Positions 52,998 through 61,845 of a stretch of DNA of 64,000 nt are shown here, piece after piece. This DNA comes from Muribaculaceae bacterium (GTDB lineage Bacteria > Bacteroidota > Bacteroidia > Bacteroidales > Muribaculaceae): assembly GCA_022510385.1 (NCBI GenBank), contig JAFLTQ010000013.1:1-64000 (forward strand). Direction: 5' to 3'. Under the pieces are notes generated by a model that was not told the origin of the DNA, searched no databases, and was given only the letters and a program-made list of their open reading frames with translations. How positions within the stretch are numbered: the stretch's first letter is position 1; each line of letters starts with the position of its first letter. The position numbers were made by a program, and so were the translations under genes.

Positions 52998-53005
52998 TAG
53001 TTTTG
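52998..53005 (+). promoter_or_regulatory. -7 box upstream of adenylation operon
   Basis: TAGTTTTG fits TAnnTTTG. It places transcription about 15 bases downstream, so the ATG at 53018 would be almost leaderless and the ATG at 53075 is the better start. Confidence 0.45.
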
Positions 53006-53074
53006 GGCTCGGGATAGATGGCTCTGAGAACTTTAAAAGCCTTAAATCGTTATATTTATAAAAATCATCGGTTT

Positions 53075-54517
53075 ATGAAAAAGGATACAATTTACGGAGT
53101 GTTTAAGCAACGAGTAACTCAAAACCCAAACGGTCCCGTGGTGTTACAGGATGATACCACCATAACATTTTCGCAACTTGATAAAACTGTAGATGCGATT
53201 TTGGCTAAGTTTCAAGGTGAAAGACATGAGTTCATCGGTATTGTAATGCGTCATGGTTACCTCCAGGTAGCTGCAATGCTCGCTGTTTTAAAAAGCGGGG
53301 CTGCTTATATCCCTGCTGAACCATCTTTGCCATCCGACCGGATAAATTATATGATGAGAAATGCAGGCGTGAATCTTGTTATCGATGATGATTTTTGTAA
53401 AGATCTGATGCCTGATCCTCCGGAATTCCCTGATAAGAGCGAACCAAACGGATTAGCTTACGTGCTATACACCTCAGGCACAACCGGTAAGCCCAAAGGA
53501 GTGATGATCGAAAACCATTCCGTAGTGAATTATGCCGAGGCATTCAAGGAGGAAATGAAGATTGGTTCAGGAGACGTGATGCTTCAGTATTCTATTTGTT
53601 CATTCGATATTTTTGTAGAGGAAGTGTTTGCTACTATTCTCAACGGAGCAGCTCTTGCTATCCCTTCATATGAAGTGCATAACGGATCTTTGGAAGGACT
53701 AATGGATTTCTGTCGGCGACATAATGTAACGATTCTCGACGGATTCCCTTATCTTGTGGCTGATGTAAATCATAAACCGGAATTACTGCCCCCTTCGGTA
53801 AATCTTATAATCAGTGGAGGTGATGTGGTTAGGGACAATTATATCTCAAATCTGAAGAAGGCAAATGTCAGGATTTACAACACCTACGGTCCTTCGGAAA
53901 CCTGTGTTTGTTCAAATTATTTCAGAATAGATAATGCAGAAGCCCTTAGCGACGGCACTTTCTTGATAGGTAAGCCGGTGAAAGGAGTAGATGTGAAGAT
54001 TCTTAACGAAAAATTTGAAGAAGTACCTCTCGGAGAGACCGGCGAACTCTGTATTTTTGGTGAAGGAGTAGGGAGGGGGTACCTTGGTAATCCTCCCGAA
54101 CAGGTGAATTATGTAACACTTCCGGATGGCACTCGTTTCTATCGAAGCGGTGACTTGGGCTATCAGCTTGCTGACGGCAATATGGCTTTTCTCCACAGAC
54201 GCGATGATCAGGTGATGATACTTGGTCGTAGGGTAGAGCCGGAAGAGGTGGAAAACGTATTGAACGAATATACGGATATCGACCGCGGGATTGTAAGGGC
54301 TTTTAAAGATGAGGCAGGATTGCATTACCTTGTGGCATACATCGTTCCGGAGGTTGGTTTTTCCCTGACTTCACTAAAAGAATGGTTGAAATCAAAGCTT
54401 GCGGATTTCATGGTGCCGGAATTTTTTGTGGCATTACATAAAATCCCGGTAACCGACAGAGGTAAAGTCGATATGGATCAACTGCCTGTGGTGCTTAAGG
54501 AAGGAGAATACAAATGA
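53075..54517 (+). CDS. stand-alone NRPS-like amino-acid adenylation enzyme
   Basis: A 480-residue ANL-superfamily adenylating enzyme. Core motifs are complete: A3 LYTSGTTGKPKGVMIE, A4 FDIFVEE (Asp for the alpha-amino group), A5 NTYGPSETCVCS, A6 GELCIFGEGVGRGYLG, A7 YRSGDLG, A8 GRRVEPEEVENVL and A10 Lys in VTDRGKVDMDQLP. The Asp implies an amino acid substrate, activated as the aminoacyl-AMP. There is no carrier (PCP) or condensation domain and the protein ends right after the small C-terminal domain, so the activated amino acid must go to CoA, a stand-alone carrier or a direct acceptor. The GNAT gene overlaps by 4 bases and the esterase follows. Confidence 0.88.
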   Translation: MKKDTIYGVFKQRVTQNPNGPVVLQDDTTITFSQLDKTVDAILAKFQGERHEFIGIVMRHGYLQVAAMLAVLKSGAAYIPAEPSLPSDRINYMMRNAGVNLVIDDDFCKDLMPDPPEFPDKSEPNGLAYVLYTSGTTGKPKGVMIENHSVVNYAEAFKEEMKIGSGDVMLQYSICSFDIFVEEVFATILNGAALAIPSYEVHNGSLEGLMDFCRRHNVTILDGFPYLVADVNHKPELLPPSVNLIISGGDVVRDNYISNLKKANVRIYNTYGPSETCVCSNYFRIDNAEALSDGTFLIGKPVKGVDVKILNEKFEEVPLGETGELCIFGEGVGRGYLGNPPEQVNYVTLPDGTRFYRSGDLGYQLADGNMAFLHRRDDQVMILGRRVEPEEVENVLNEYTDIDRGIVRAFKDEAGLHYLVAYIVPEVGFSLTSLKEWLKSKLADFMVPEFFVALHKIPVTDRGKVDMDQLPVVLKEGEYK

Positions 54518-54954
54518 TGGAAATCCGCAGAATAAAGGATATTGATGAGTTGCTCAAGTGGCGACGCGAGGTTATCTCAAATGTATTTGGTGAGGAAGCT
54601 TCTGAACAACTCATGGAAAGGAATGAAGAGTATTATCGGAGGCATATTGAAGATGGCACCCATCTCGCGTTTGTGGCTTTATCATCCGGCATAGAAGCCG
54701 GTTGCGGTGCGATATGTCTCACTGAAGAATTGCCCTCTCCCGATAATCCATCAGGTAAGTGTGCTTATCTGATGAATATTTATGTGAAGAGTGAATTCAG
54801 GGAAAAAGGTATCGCTCATGCATTGGTGACTCGACTTATTGAAGAAGCTAAAAATAGAAATTGTGGGAAAATATATCTTGAAACCACCGAAAGCGGCAGA
54901 CCTGTGTATGCCTCACTCGGCTTTCACGATCTTCCCGATATGATGAAATTATAG
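54514..54954 (+). CDS. GNAT-family acetyltransferase
   Basis: A 146-residue GNAT enzyme that transfers an acyl group from a CoA donor to an amine. The hallmark acetyl-CoA-binding segment is present (LMNIYVKSEFREKGIAHALVTRLIEEAKNRN) with the following KIYLETTESGRPVYASLGF. Its start overlaps the adenylation gene by 4 bases (ATGA), so their products are made together; it may use or process an aminoacylated product of that enzyme. Substrate unknown. Confidence 0.88.
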   Translation: MMEIRRIKDIDELLKWRREVISNVFGEEASEQLMERNEEYYRRHIEDGTHLAFVALSSGIEAGCGAICLTEELPSPDNPSGKCAYLMNIYVKSEFREKGIAHALVTRLIEEAKNRNCGKIYLETTESGRPVYASLGFHDLPDMMKL

Positions 54955-54959
54955 ATGGT

Positions 54960-55649
54960 ATGATAAGTAAAATAAATGTAAAAGGATACCTTTGTCACCT
55001 TGCACAGTTTCCCGGTGCCGATACAATAACCTATATGCTTTACCCGGCTTTAGCGCAGTTGGAAGATAAATGGGTGGAAAAAATGGCACTTGAGCACAAA
55101 ATAAACCTGGTAATGGTATATGTGCCGGCAGCCGACTGGAACAACGCTCTTACTCCTTGGCCTGAACCTCCGGAAGCTAAAGGATTTGATCCCTTTGGAG
55201 GGAAAGCACCTGAGTTTCTCGATTTTCTTCAAACAGAAATAATCCCGAGCATAGAATCTAAAATTAAGATTAGTTTCAGAGATTTGGTGGGAGTGTCGCT
55301 CGGAGGTCTTTTCACATTGTGGCAATGGATGATTTGCAATTCTTTCCGAAACATTGCCTCTCTTTCTGGGTCTTTTTGGTATGAAGGGTTTGTAGAATGG
55401 TTTGACGGTAAACTGGCTCCCTTTTCTGCTATGAAACAGAGTAAAGGTATGGCTTATTTTTTATTGGGCGAAGAAGAGCCTAAGGCTCACATTCAGGCAT
55501 ACCAAAGCGTGGGTGACAATACTTTGCATATAGTAGAAAAATTAAAGCAATCCGGTATCAATGTCACTTTTGAATGGGTGCCCGGTAATCATTTCAGCCG
55601 ACCCGTGCATAGAGCAGAAAAGGCTCTTGAAAAATTGTATCCCCTCTAA
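54960..55649 (+). CDS. alpha/beta-hydrolase-fold esterase (Fes/IroE-like)
   Basis: A 229-residue soluble esterase of the D-like/enterochelin-esterase type. The nucleophile elbow is GVSLGGLF (DLVGVSLGGLFTLW) and the catalytic His is likely in NHFSRPVHRAE. The start 5 bases after the GNAT gene puts it in the same unit. Such esterases hydrolyse ester-linked peptides or siderophores, so it could release or trim the product of the adenylation/GNAT pair. The unit ends at the hairpins at 55684-55743. Confidence 0.8.
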   Translation: MISKINVKGYLCHLAQFPGADTITYMLYPALAQLEDKWVEKMALEHKINLVMVYVPAADWNNALTPWPEPPEAKGFDPFGGKAPEFLDFLQTEIIPSIESKIKISFRDLVGVSLGGLFTLWQWMICNSFRNIASLSGSFWYEGFVEWFDGKLAPFSAMKQSKGMAYFLLGEEEPKAHIQAYQSVGDNTLHIVEKLKQSGINVTFEWVPGNHFSRPVHRAEKALEKLYPL

Positions 55650-55682
55650 TATGATGGAATGTTAGAAAGATGGAAAGTTAGA

Positions 55683-55746
55683 ACGGGAAGGTTTTTTCAA
55701 AATCCTATTAATTATAACGGGAAGGATTTTTTTTCAAAATCCTATT
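55683..55746 (+). terminator. duplicated hairpin terminator after esterase gene
   Basis: acgggaaggNtttttttcaaaatcctatta occurs twice in tandem (55683-55710 and 55717-55746). The second copy has a stem aggatttt/aaaatcct with a T run. The duplication may simply strengthen termination. Confidence 0.7.
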
Positions 55747-55904
55747 AAAAGAAAACTATAGGAAACCCTCTATCCCTTAATAACTGCTTTCAAGCAATTG
55801 TATATCTAATGACATTGATTATAGGCCCATGGCTTTCTTCAAGAAGCATCGCAATTTTTGATACCTCAATGTAAATAGTATTGCTATATTCCGGGAATGG
55901 GCTT

Positions 55905-56798
55905 TTAATCATCATCTATAGAGGGATCCGGTTCTTGTGCCCATTGTCTCTCGCGTTCACGTTCTGCCAGTTTCTTCCAGGAATCTATATGTTTAATTAT
56001 ATTTTGCCTCCTCTCTTCCGGAGTATCGGGAGGAAGATTTTCCAACCGGTCTTGGTAAAGATTTGCTATTGATTCAGCGGCAACCCAATCTCCAAATCCA
56101 TAGGCATCTTCCCAATACTTGCGTGCCAGACGGAATCCCTTTTCAGCGTCACAACCTATTCCTTCGGCATATAAAGCTCCCATTCTATATGAGTAATCAT
56201 GGGGATTGAAATTAACAGCTTCTTGAGTCCAATGGAAAATTTTTTCAGCAAGATCCTTAGTCCTATGTTCCTCCGGAATCACCATATCCACAAACCATTG
56301 GTCGTAATAATAGTCACTTAGTTTACATGCTGCTTCTCCCACCTCTTCACCTATGGCTTCATAATGTTCCACTGCCACTTCAGGATCTCCGCCTCGTGCC
56401 ATATCCATAAAAAAGTCACCCAACCAAAGATGGGCAACCTTAGACCACCTGCTATCTGTTTGACTACACCTTTCCATGAAGGTTTCAGCATCATAATGAT
56501 CATATTTCTGGCGCGGCCCTCCAAATTCCTGATCAGGAGTCTCCGCATTCTCACACATATGTCCTAATATGTATAGTGCGGTCCCTTCATTTTCCTTTGC
56601 TGCAGTTTCAGCATATTCAAATGCTTTTTCCAAATCCTGCTCAACGCCTATGCCGTCATAATACATCATTGCCAACAAACCGGTGCTTTCCGTGGAAACC
56701 GGTGCCTTCAGCACCAATTCTGCAGCTTTTGTATATGCATCAGGATCTTCATCTTCCAGTGCCAGAATATCATAAAATTCGTCAGACAGTCTTCCCAT
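55905..56798 (-). CDS. Sel1-like repeat protein
   Basis: A 297-residue acidic, helical protein with several Sel1-like/TPR-type helical pairs, for example LLAMMYYDGIGVEQDLEKAFEYAETAAKENEGTALYILG and MGALYAEGIGCDAEKGFRLARKYWEDAYGFGDWVAAESIANLYQ. Sel1-like proteins act as adaptors. It has no signal peptide or membrane helix, so it is cytoplasmic. It is the last gene of the minus-strand cluster, 14 bases after a small unknown gene. Confidence 0.82.
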   Translation of the reverse strand: MGRLSDEFYDILALEDEDPDAYTKAAELVLKAPVSTESTGLLAMMYYDGIGVEQDLEKAFEYAETAAKENEGTALYILGHMCENAETPDQEFGGPRQKYDHYDAETFMERCSQTDSRWSKVAHLWLGDFFMDMARGGDPEVAVEHYEAIGEEVGEAACKLSDYYYDQWFVDMVIPEEHRTKDLAEKIFHWTQEAVNFNPHDYSYRMGALYAEGIGCDAEKGFRLARKYWEDAYGFGDWVAAESIANLYQDRLENLPPDTPEERRQNIIKHIDSWKKLAERERERQWAQEPDPSIDDD

Positions 56799-56812
56799 AA
56801 CCCTTGTAATAA

Positions 56813-57031
56813 TCAGTCAAACATAACTCGTGGATTCATAACAGCCGGCGATTTCCAATCAATACCATATTTTTCTTTAAGAATTCGTTTTTTTTCATAC
56901 CAATAAATATGGCAGAATCCCATACCTTTGGGTTTATCTTTTAGTAATTGATCCAATTCTTTTTCTACATATTTGATCACAGCTTTATATTCGGCTGTAT
57001 CTTCGATTGGATCATGTTTCAACGGGCTCAT
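56813..57031 (-). CDS. small hypothetical protein of the PP2C-FHA-AAA cluster
   Basis: A 72-residue charged protein (ending ILKEKYGIDWKSPAVMNPRVMFD) that I do not recognise. The motif GFCHIYWYEKKRILKEKYGIDWKSP is compact and could be a small single-domain protein. Its start lies 20 bases inside the 3' end of the PP2C gene in another frame, and the Sel1-like gene follows after 14 bases, so it is probably a real, translationally coupled cistron. Confidence 0.7.
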   Translation of the reverse strand: MSPLKHDPIEDTAEYKAVIKYVEKELDQLLKDKPKGMGFCHIYWYEKKRILKEKYGIDWKSPAVMNPRVMFD

Positions 57032-57776
57032 CTATTTTAATTGTTATAATGGTTATATTATCTCTTCCTCCCTCGTTCTTTGCAAGTTCTATCAATTTAT
57101 AAGGCTCAAAAAAGTTTTCTTCAATCATTTCATCGCTCACAAGATCACTCAAACCATCCGAACAAAACAGATAACTGTCTCCGGCTATCGGTTCATATAT
57201 TGAAATATCTGAAAAGAAATCTTTGGGCTCATTTCCTAAGAAATTGTAGATAAGGTTGCTCGGGGTCTCCGGATTCCCGGTGCGTTCACGTTCCGAATGA
57301 TCTGTAGAAAGTTGTTTTAGCACTCCGTTTCTCAATCTATAGCAACGGCTATCGCCAATATTAATGATAAAAAGACTTGTTTTATCAATTATAATACCCA
57401 CAAAGGTAGTGCCCATCTCTCTCAACTCAGGACGCAACTTTCCGGTTTCTAACACCAGATTATTAGCATTGACCGCCCATTGTTTTACTGCTTCTATGGT
57501 TTCACTATCTTCCTTCGGTAATCCTTTCTTGATAAAACTGCTGAAAGAACGGCAAACAATCTCGGAAGCAACCTCTCCACCTTCGTATCCTCCCATGCCG
57601 TCTGCAACGGCAAATGCAACTGCAGGATTTTCTTCAGAAAGATCAATTTCTCCCTTTGTCTCACCGTCACGGATAAGTTTCCCGGCCACATAGGCCATGT
57701 CTTCATTGTTTTTCCTGACACAACCTATATCGCTTATGGCAAAATATGATATTTTTTCTACGGAATTATCACTCAT
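57012..57776 (-). CDS. PP2C-family protein phosphatase
   Basis: A 254-residue Ser/Thr phosphatase of the PPM/PP2C family (Stp/PrpC-like), cytoplasmic. All metal-binding motifs are intact: ISDIGCVRKNNEDM, AVADGMGGYEGGEVAS, GDSRCYRLRNG, LFCSDGLSDLVS and GGRDNITIITI. It would remove phosphate from phospho-Ser/Thr proteins. It overlaps the FHA gene's end by 4 bases, so the phosphatase and the phospho-reader FHA are made together. No matching Ser/Thr kinase lies within this window. Confidence 0.93.
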   Translation of the reverse strand: MSDNSVEKISYFAISDIGCVRKNNEDMAYVAGKLIRDGETKGEIDLSEENPAVAFAVADGMGGYEGGEVASEIVCRSFSSFIKKGLPKEDSETIEAVKQWAVNANNLVLETGKLRPELREMGTTFVGIIIDKTSLFIINIGDSRCYRLRNGVLKQLSTDHSERERTGNPETPSNLIYNFLGNEPKDFFSDISIYEPIAGDSYLFCSDGLSDLVSDEMIEENFFEPYKLIELAKNEGGRDNITIITIKIDEPVET

Positions 57777-58324
57777 CCTACAATTACATCAAAGATATAT
57801 GTTCCAAGGTCTACAACATCTCCTTCCTGGAATTTCATCGGGGTGCCGGGTTGCAGCTCCACATCATTTATTAAAGTGCCATTTGTGCTTCCAAGATCTA
57901 CGATATACCAATCTCTACCTCGTTTCTCAAACTTTGCGTGCTTGCGCGAAATCAGATTACAATTTGAGAGAAGATGTTCATAAGGACTGTCGCTTCTACC
58001 GATTATGGCCTCATCTTGCGGTCGAAGTTGAATGTGCCCTTTCCTGGCTTTCAAAACTAAACCTATTCTTGCTATCCTGCCACCTACCGTGGTGTTACCA
58101 TAATCTACAAGATCCTCCTCTTCCTTAGTGGTTTTAACAGTAGTATCCGGTTTTTTCTCGACTTTCCCTTTTGATACCATAGGTTTCCCACACTCGGCAC
58201 AGAAATCATCAGTGCCAAGTGCCCCGCAATTCACACACTCAAGCAATTCAGCACCGCATTGGTCGCAGTATTTGCTGTCATCAGGTATCATTTCTCCGCA
58301 CGACGGACATTCTATCTCTTTCAT
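57773..58324 (-). CDS. double zinc-ribbon FHA-domain protein
   Basis: A 183-residue protein. The N-terminus has two short zinc ribbons (CPSCGEMIPDDSKYCDQCG and CVNCGALGTDDFCAECG), followed by a Lys-rich linker and an FHA domain (IGRSDSPYEHLL ... ISRKHAKF ... DLGSTNGTLINDVEL), which retains the GRS, SRxH and TNG residues that read phosphothreonine. It is a likely phosphopeptide adaptor linking the PP2C partner to other members. It lies 14 bases after the AAA+ gene and overlaps PP2C by 4 bases. Confidence 0.92.
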   Translation of the reverse strand: MKEIECPSCGEMIPDDSKYCDQCGAELLECVNCGALGTDDFCAECGKPMVSKGKVEKKPDTTVKTTKEEEDLVDYGNTTVGGRIARIGLVLKARKGHIQLRPQDEAIIGRSDSPYEHLLSNCNLISRKHAKFEKRGRDWYIVDLGSTNGTLINDVELQPGTPMKFQEGDVVDLGTYIFDVIVG

Positions 58325-58338
58325 AATTATTCTGGCTC

Positions 58339-60894
58339 TTAATCAAACTTAGGTATATCGGCTGCCTCAATGGTGGTAAGTGAATCCGGATCTGCATCAA
58401 TAATGGAAGGGTCGTTGGCAATCCTGTTACCTTGCAATTCCACTACTGCATTAAGCAGATTGACTACCTCACGTGCATTCCCGAAATGCTGGCGTTTATT
58501 AGCCACCATTCCCTCAATATGTGCTTTTACTGCCTCTTCGGCCTCTTTTGTCAGATTGAACTTCCTCTTCTTGGCATTCATCATGAAGATTTCAAACAAT
58601 GCTTCGGCATCATAGTCTTCAATGTGGAAATTCTTGTTGAATCTACTCATAAGTCCGGGATTCCCTCTTCTCACGAGTTCTTGCATACGGTCTTTATAGC
58701 CGGCAATTACCACTACAAATTTACCCTTGTCATTCTCCATTCGGGTCATCAAGGCATCGAGGGCTTCATTGCCTGTATTGTTCATGCTTCCCGGGTGGGG
58801 GAGAAGGTTATAAGCCTCATCGATGAAGAGCACTCCTCCCATTGCCTCGTCAACTGCCTTATCCATGTTTTGGCCCGACGCGTTTACATAGCTTGAAAGA
58901 ATAGTCTTAGCCTCCCTCTCTATTACTTTATCTGTAGGTAAAACTCCGGCTGCATGGAGCACTTCTCCGAGGCGTTTTGCTATAGTAGTCTTGCCGGTTC
59001 CTGGATTACCGGTGAGGATAATGTTCACCGGCTGCAGTGCAGCGGCTCCGAGACCACGCTCCATCCTCATTCTGTTGACCATGGCAACGTTTGCGAGTTT
59101 TCTTATCTCTTCTTTAATATCCGTCATCCCTATAAGGTCGTCCATTGAAGAGATGACCTCGTCTACAGTCTTGGCTTGTTTTTCATTTCCGTTGATGTCG
59201 GCCATTGTAATTACAAATTCCTGACTCTTGTCAAAGCCTCCTTCTTTGATGGCTTTCTGCACTCTGGAGTTCTGAACCTTTATAGCCTTGTCTACAACAT
59301 TTCTCACATCCCTGGCGTTACCGAAATCTTTCTTGCGGCTCACATACATCTTTTCGAAGAATTTGTCGATCATCTTGTCGGCTTGCTCATCGAGAGTATA
59401 TCCTTGTGATTTAATCATTCTTCGTGCTATTTCCGTAAGTTCCGGTCCCTTATAGTCCCTGAAATCAATTGTTTCATTGAAACGTGATGATAATCCCGGG
59501 TTCGCATTCTCTATGAAATAATCCATCTCTCTGGGATAACCCGCAAGAATCACAACAAGTTTACCCTTACGGTCTTCCATATTCTTGAGCATAACCGTCA
59601 CTGCTTCATTGCCGAATTGATCATCAGAGCCGTTCCACATGTTATATGCTTCATCGATAAAGAGTATTCCACCCATCGCCTTGTCGAATGCGGCGTCTAC
59701 CATCGGGCCCGTATGTCCCACATACTGACCTCTTAAATCCTTGGGCGCTACCTCAATCAATTGGCCTGAGGTAAGAATTCCCATTGCACTGAGTGCATCA
59801 GCAAATACTCTCGCCATTGTGGTTTTGCCCGTACCGGGATTTCCCAAGAAAAGATAATGGTCTTTTAATTCATAGGTCTTATCCGGATGAAGTTTCTGGA
59901 AAGACTTGATGGAATCAACAATTCCGGTCATAGTCTTCTTGATTTCATCGACTCCTACAAATTTGTCGAATTCACCCATCACTTCATCCAAAGTCTTTGG
60001 AACATATTCTTTACCATCTATATCCTCCGGTAATATCTCTTTTGGAGTCTTACCTTTGCCACGCATTGTGGCTTTCATCACGATATCATTGGTTTTTGAG
60101 GAAGCCAAATGAGCATTGCCAAACTTTACTGAGTTTCTTCTTTCATAATTTATTACCCTCACAAGTTTATCATATGCCTCTTGAGTTAGTGGAAGTTTAA
60201 AATGCTCGAGTAGCATTGCTTCTGTAATATCAGCCACTTCCAATGCTGTCAATTCCTCAAGTTTTATATGTTTTGCAAAAAGATTCTTTATTTCAGGATT
60301 TCTTTCCACGAACGAAGCCATTTCCGGCCCTCCGGTCATAAGCACAATCATTTTATCGTCGGTATTCACCAATTTGTTTCTCATATTAGTGAATACATAA
60401 TGCAGTGGTGTCCCGACCAAATCATCTGAACCATCGGAGGGTAGCAATTTATCTGCATCATCCAGACTTAACATTTGCAATGGCTTTTCTGCAAGATTAA
60501 GTTGGTCAATGGATAATGAGGTATAAAAGTCCATCTCCTCTAATTTCACGATGCCCTTATTAAGAAAATAATCCTCTATAGCATCCCTGAAATGTGATTT
60601 TCCACTTCCTGTAGGCCCGGTTATAAGTATATTTGAATTTAAAGTATTCAACACCGACTTTCCTCTTTGTTTCATTAAGGCAAGGATAGTCGTAACAAAT
60701 TCTCTTATCTGTTCTTTCTTTTGATCAAGGCCTATGATTGCATCGAGATCATCCTTTTTCTCTCGTTTTATTTTCCTTCTACCTCCCTTTGCGACAGTAA
60801 TTTCTTCTACCACCGGAAGTTTTTCACCGCAGAAGCGACAAAAAATTGCTTCTTCACGGTTATCCTTGTTACATTTATCACACTTTTTCATCAT
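58339..60894 (-). CDS. zinc-ribbon triple-AAA+ ATPase (CbxX/EccA-like)
   Basis: An 851-residue protein. An N-terminal zinc ribbon (Cys 5, 8, 19, 22: CDKCN ... CRFCG) is followed by three AAA+ modules. Walker A sites are GPTGSGKS (93-100), GNPGTGKT (351-358) and GNPGTGKT (629-636); Walker B sites include LSLDDADK, GGILFIDEAYN and GGVLFIDEAYN. Modules two and three are of the CbxX/CfxQ type (EccA-like, with LFIDEAYN and PGLSSRFN/PGLMSRFN), usually acting as remodelling ATPases on a partner. The gene overlaps the next upstream membrane gene by 4 bases and shares its zinc-ribbon style with the FHA protein. Confidence 0.92.
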   Translation of the reverse strand: MMKKCDKCNKDNREEAIFCRFCGEKLPVVEEITVAKGGRRKIKREKKDDLDAIIGLDQKKEQIREFVTTILALMKQRGKSVLNTLNSNILITGPTGSGKSHFRDAIEDYFLNKGIVKLEEMDFYTSLSIDQLNLAEKPLQMLSLDDADKLLPSDGSDDLVGTPLHYVFTNMRNKLVNTDDKMIVLMTGGPEMASFVERNPEIKNLFAKHIKLEELTALEVADITEAMLLEHFKLPLTQEAYDKLVRVINYERRNSVKFGNAHLASSKTNDIVMKATMRGKGKTPKEILPEDIDGKEYVPKTLDEVMGEFDKFVGVDEIKKTMTGIVDSIKSFQKLHPDKTYELKDHYLFLGNPGTGKTTMARVFADALSAMGILTSGQLIEVAPKDLRGQYVGHTGPMVDAAFDKAMGGILFIDEAYNMWNGSDDQFGNEAVTVMLKNMEDRKGKLVVILAGYPREMDYFIENANPGLSSRFNETIDFRDYKGPELTEIARRMIKSQGYTLDEQADKMIDKFFEKMYVSRKKDFGNARDVRNVVDKAIKVQNSRVQKAIKEGGFDKSQEFVITMADINGNEKQAKTVDEVISSMDDLIGMTDIKEEIRKLANVAMVNRMRMERGLGAAALQPVNIILTGNPGTGKTTIAKRLGEVLHAAGVLPTDKVIEREAKTILSSYVNASGQNMDKAVDEAMGGVLFIDEAYNLLPHPGSMNNTGNEALDALMTRMENDKGKFVVVIAGYKDRMQELVRRGNPGLMSRFNKNFHIEDYDAEALFEIFMMNAKKRKFNLTKEAEEAVKAHIEGMVANKRQHFGNAREVVNLLNAVVELQGNRIANDPSIIDADPDSLTTIEAADIPKFD

Positions 60895-61832
60895 CTAATA
60901 TGCGTTGTTTTTCCGTTTCGGTCTGTTCTGTAAGTACCCAACGGGCCTATATTTGTCACACTGCCATCGGCATTCTTAATGTCCATACCCCTAAATAGAT
61001 AAGCGGCTCCTATCATCAGACAGATTGAAAATAAGAAATTGATAACTACAAAAATTGCTGATATTACGGTTAATACCGTTCCAATAATAAGCAAAACAGT
61101 GATAATTGTATTTGCAGTTCCGTCAACACGTCCTACGAATCCATATAATTTATAAGAGAATATCATCAGGGCAGCCCCTAAAGAATAGGGTACCAGTAGG
61201 GGAGTAGCAATCCAATAACCCACATCATCCGGGTTCACCCACCACGTGGCATCCGTGCCTACTGAAATAGCGGCTCCTATTTCAAGTACTGAAATAACAC
61301 ATAAAGGAAGAACGAACGCCCATTTCATTAAAAATGTCACATTGGGGAAAACTCCGAGAGCAATGAGAATTGTACCGGATATAAAGGCACATAGAAGTGC
61401 CAGTAAGCCCGGTAAAGGGGTCCTGTAGAAATCACCAAGTTTCGTGTTACTTAGATAATTTCTTATTCCCAATCCTGATGTTAATTCTCCATTTTCATTA
61501 ACCGGTTTTAAATCTTTTTTGGGGAAAGGGTCAACATAAAATTTCCCTTCATGTTCAATTATAAAGGATTCTTGGCTAATATAAGGAGTGCCGGAATAGT
61601 TTAAGGATTTATCCGGCTTTATTTCGAATCCTCCTACTTCAATACCATTTTCGAGGTAAATATGTGGCTCCGATTTTATATATTTCCAGTTTTCACCTTC
61701 CCTTTCCACCGGAACAAATCTTGCCTTTCCGGCTTTGTTGGAGATAACATATCTCTGTGGCTCGTTATCTGCCAAGGAATATGAAATACCGGTGAGTAAT
61801 AAAATTATAAATAGAAAGTATTTCTTCATCAC
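60891..61832 (-). CDS. membrane protein of the AAA+ cluster
   Basis: A 313-residue protein with a signal peptide (MMKKYFLFIILLLTGISYSLA), a ~130-residue periplasmic beta-rich part (YVISNKAGKARFVPV ... GKFYVDPFPKKD) and about five transmembrane helices from residue 140 (LPGLLALLCAFISGTILIAL, AFVLPLCVISVLEIGAAI, WIATPLLVPYSLGAALMIF and further). The C-terminus is a short cytoplasmic polar tail. No family is recognised. It overlaps the AAA+ gene by 4 bases and follows the larger membrane gene by 13 bases. Confidence 0.75.
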   Translation of the reverse strand: MMKKYFLFIILLLTGISYSLADNEPQRYVISNKAGKARFVPVEREGENWKYIKSEPHIYLENGIEVGGFEIKPDKSLNYSGTPYISQESFIIEHEGKFYVDPFPKKDLKPVNENGELTSGLGIRNYLSNTKLGDFYRTPLPGLLALLCAFISGTILIALGVFPNVTFLMKWAFVLPLCVISVLEIGAAISVGTDATWWVNPDDVGYWIATPLLVPYSLGAALMIFSYKLYGFVGRVDGTANTIITVLLIIGTVLTVISAIFVVINFLFSICLMIGAAYLFRGMDIKNADGSVTNIGPLGTYRTDRNGKTTHIR

Positions 61833-61845
61833 TAATAGATTATTA

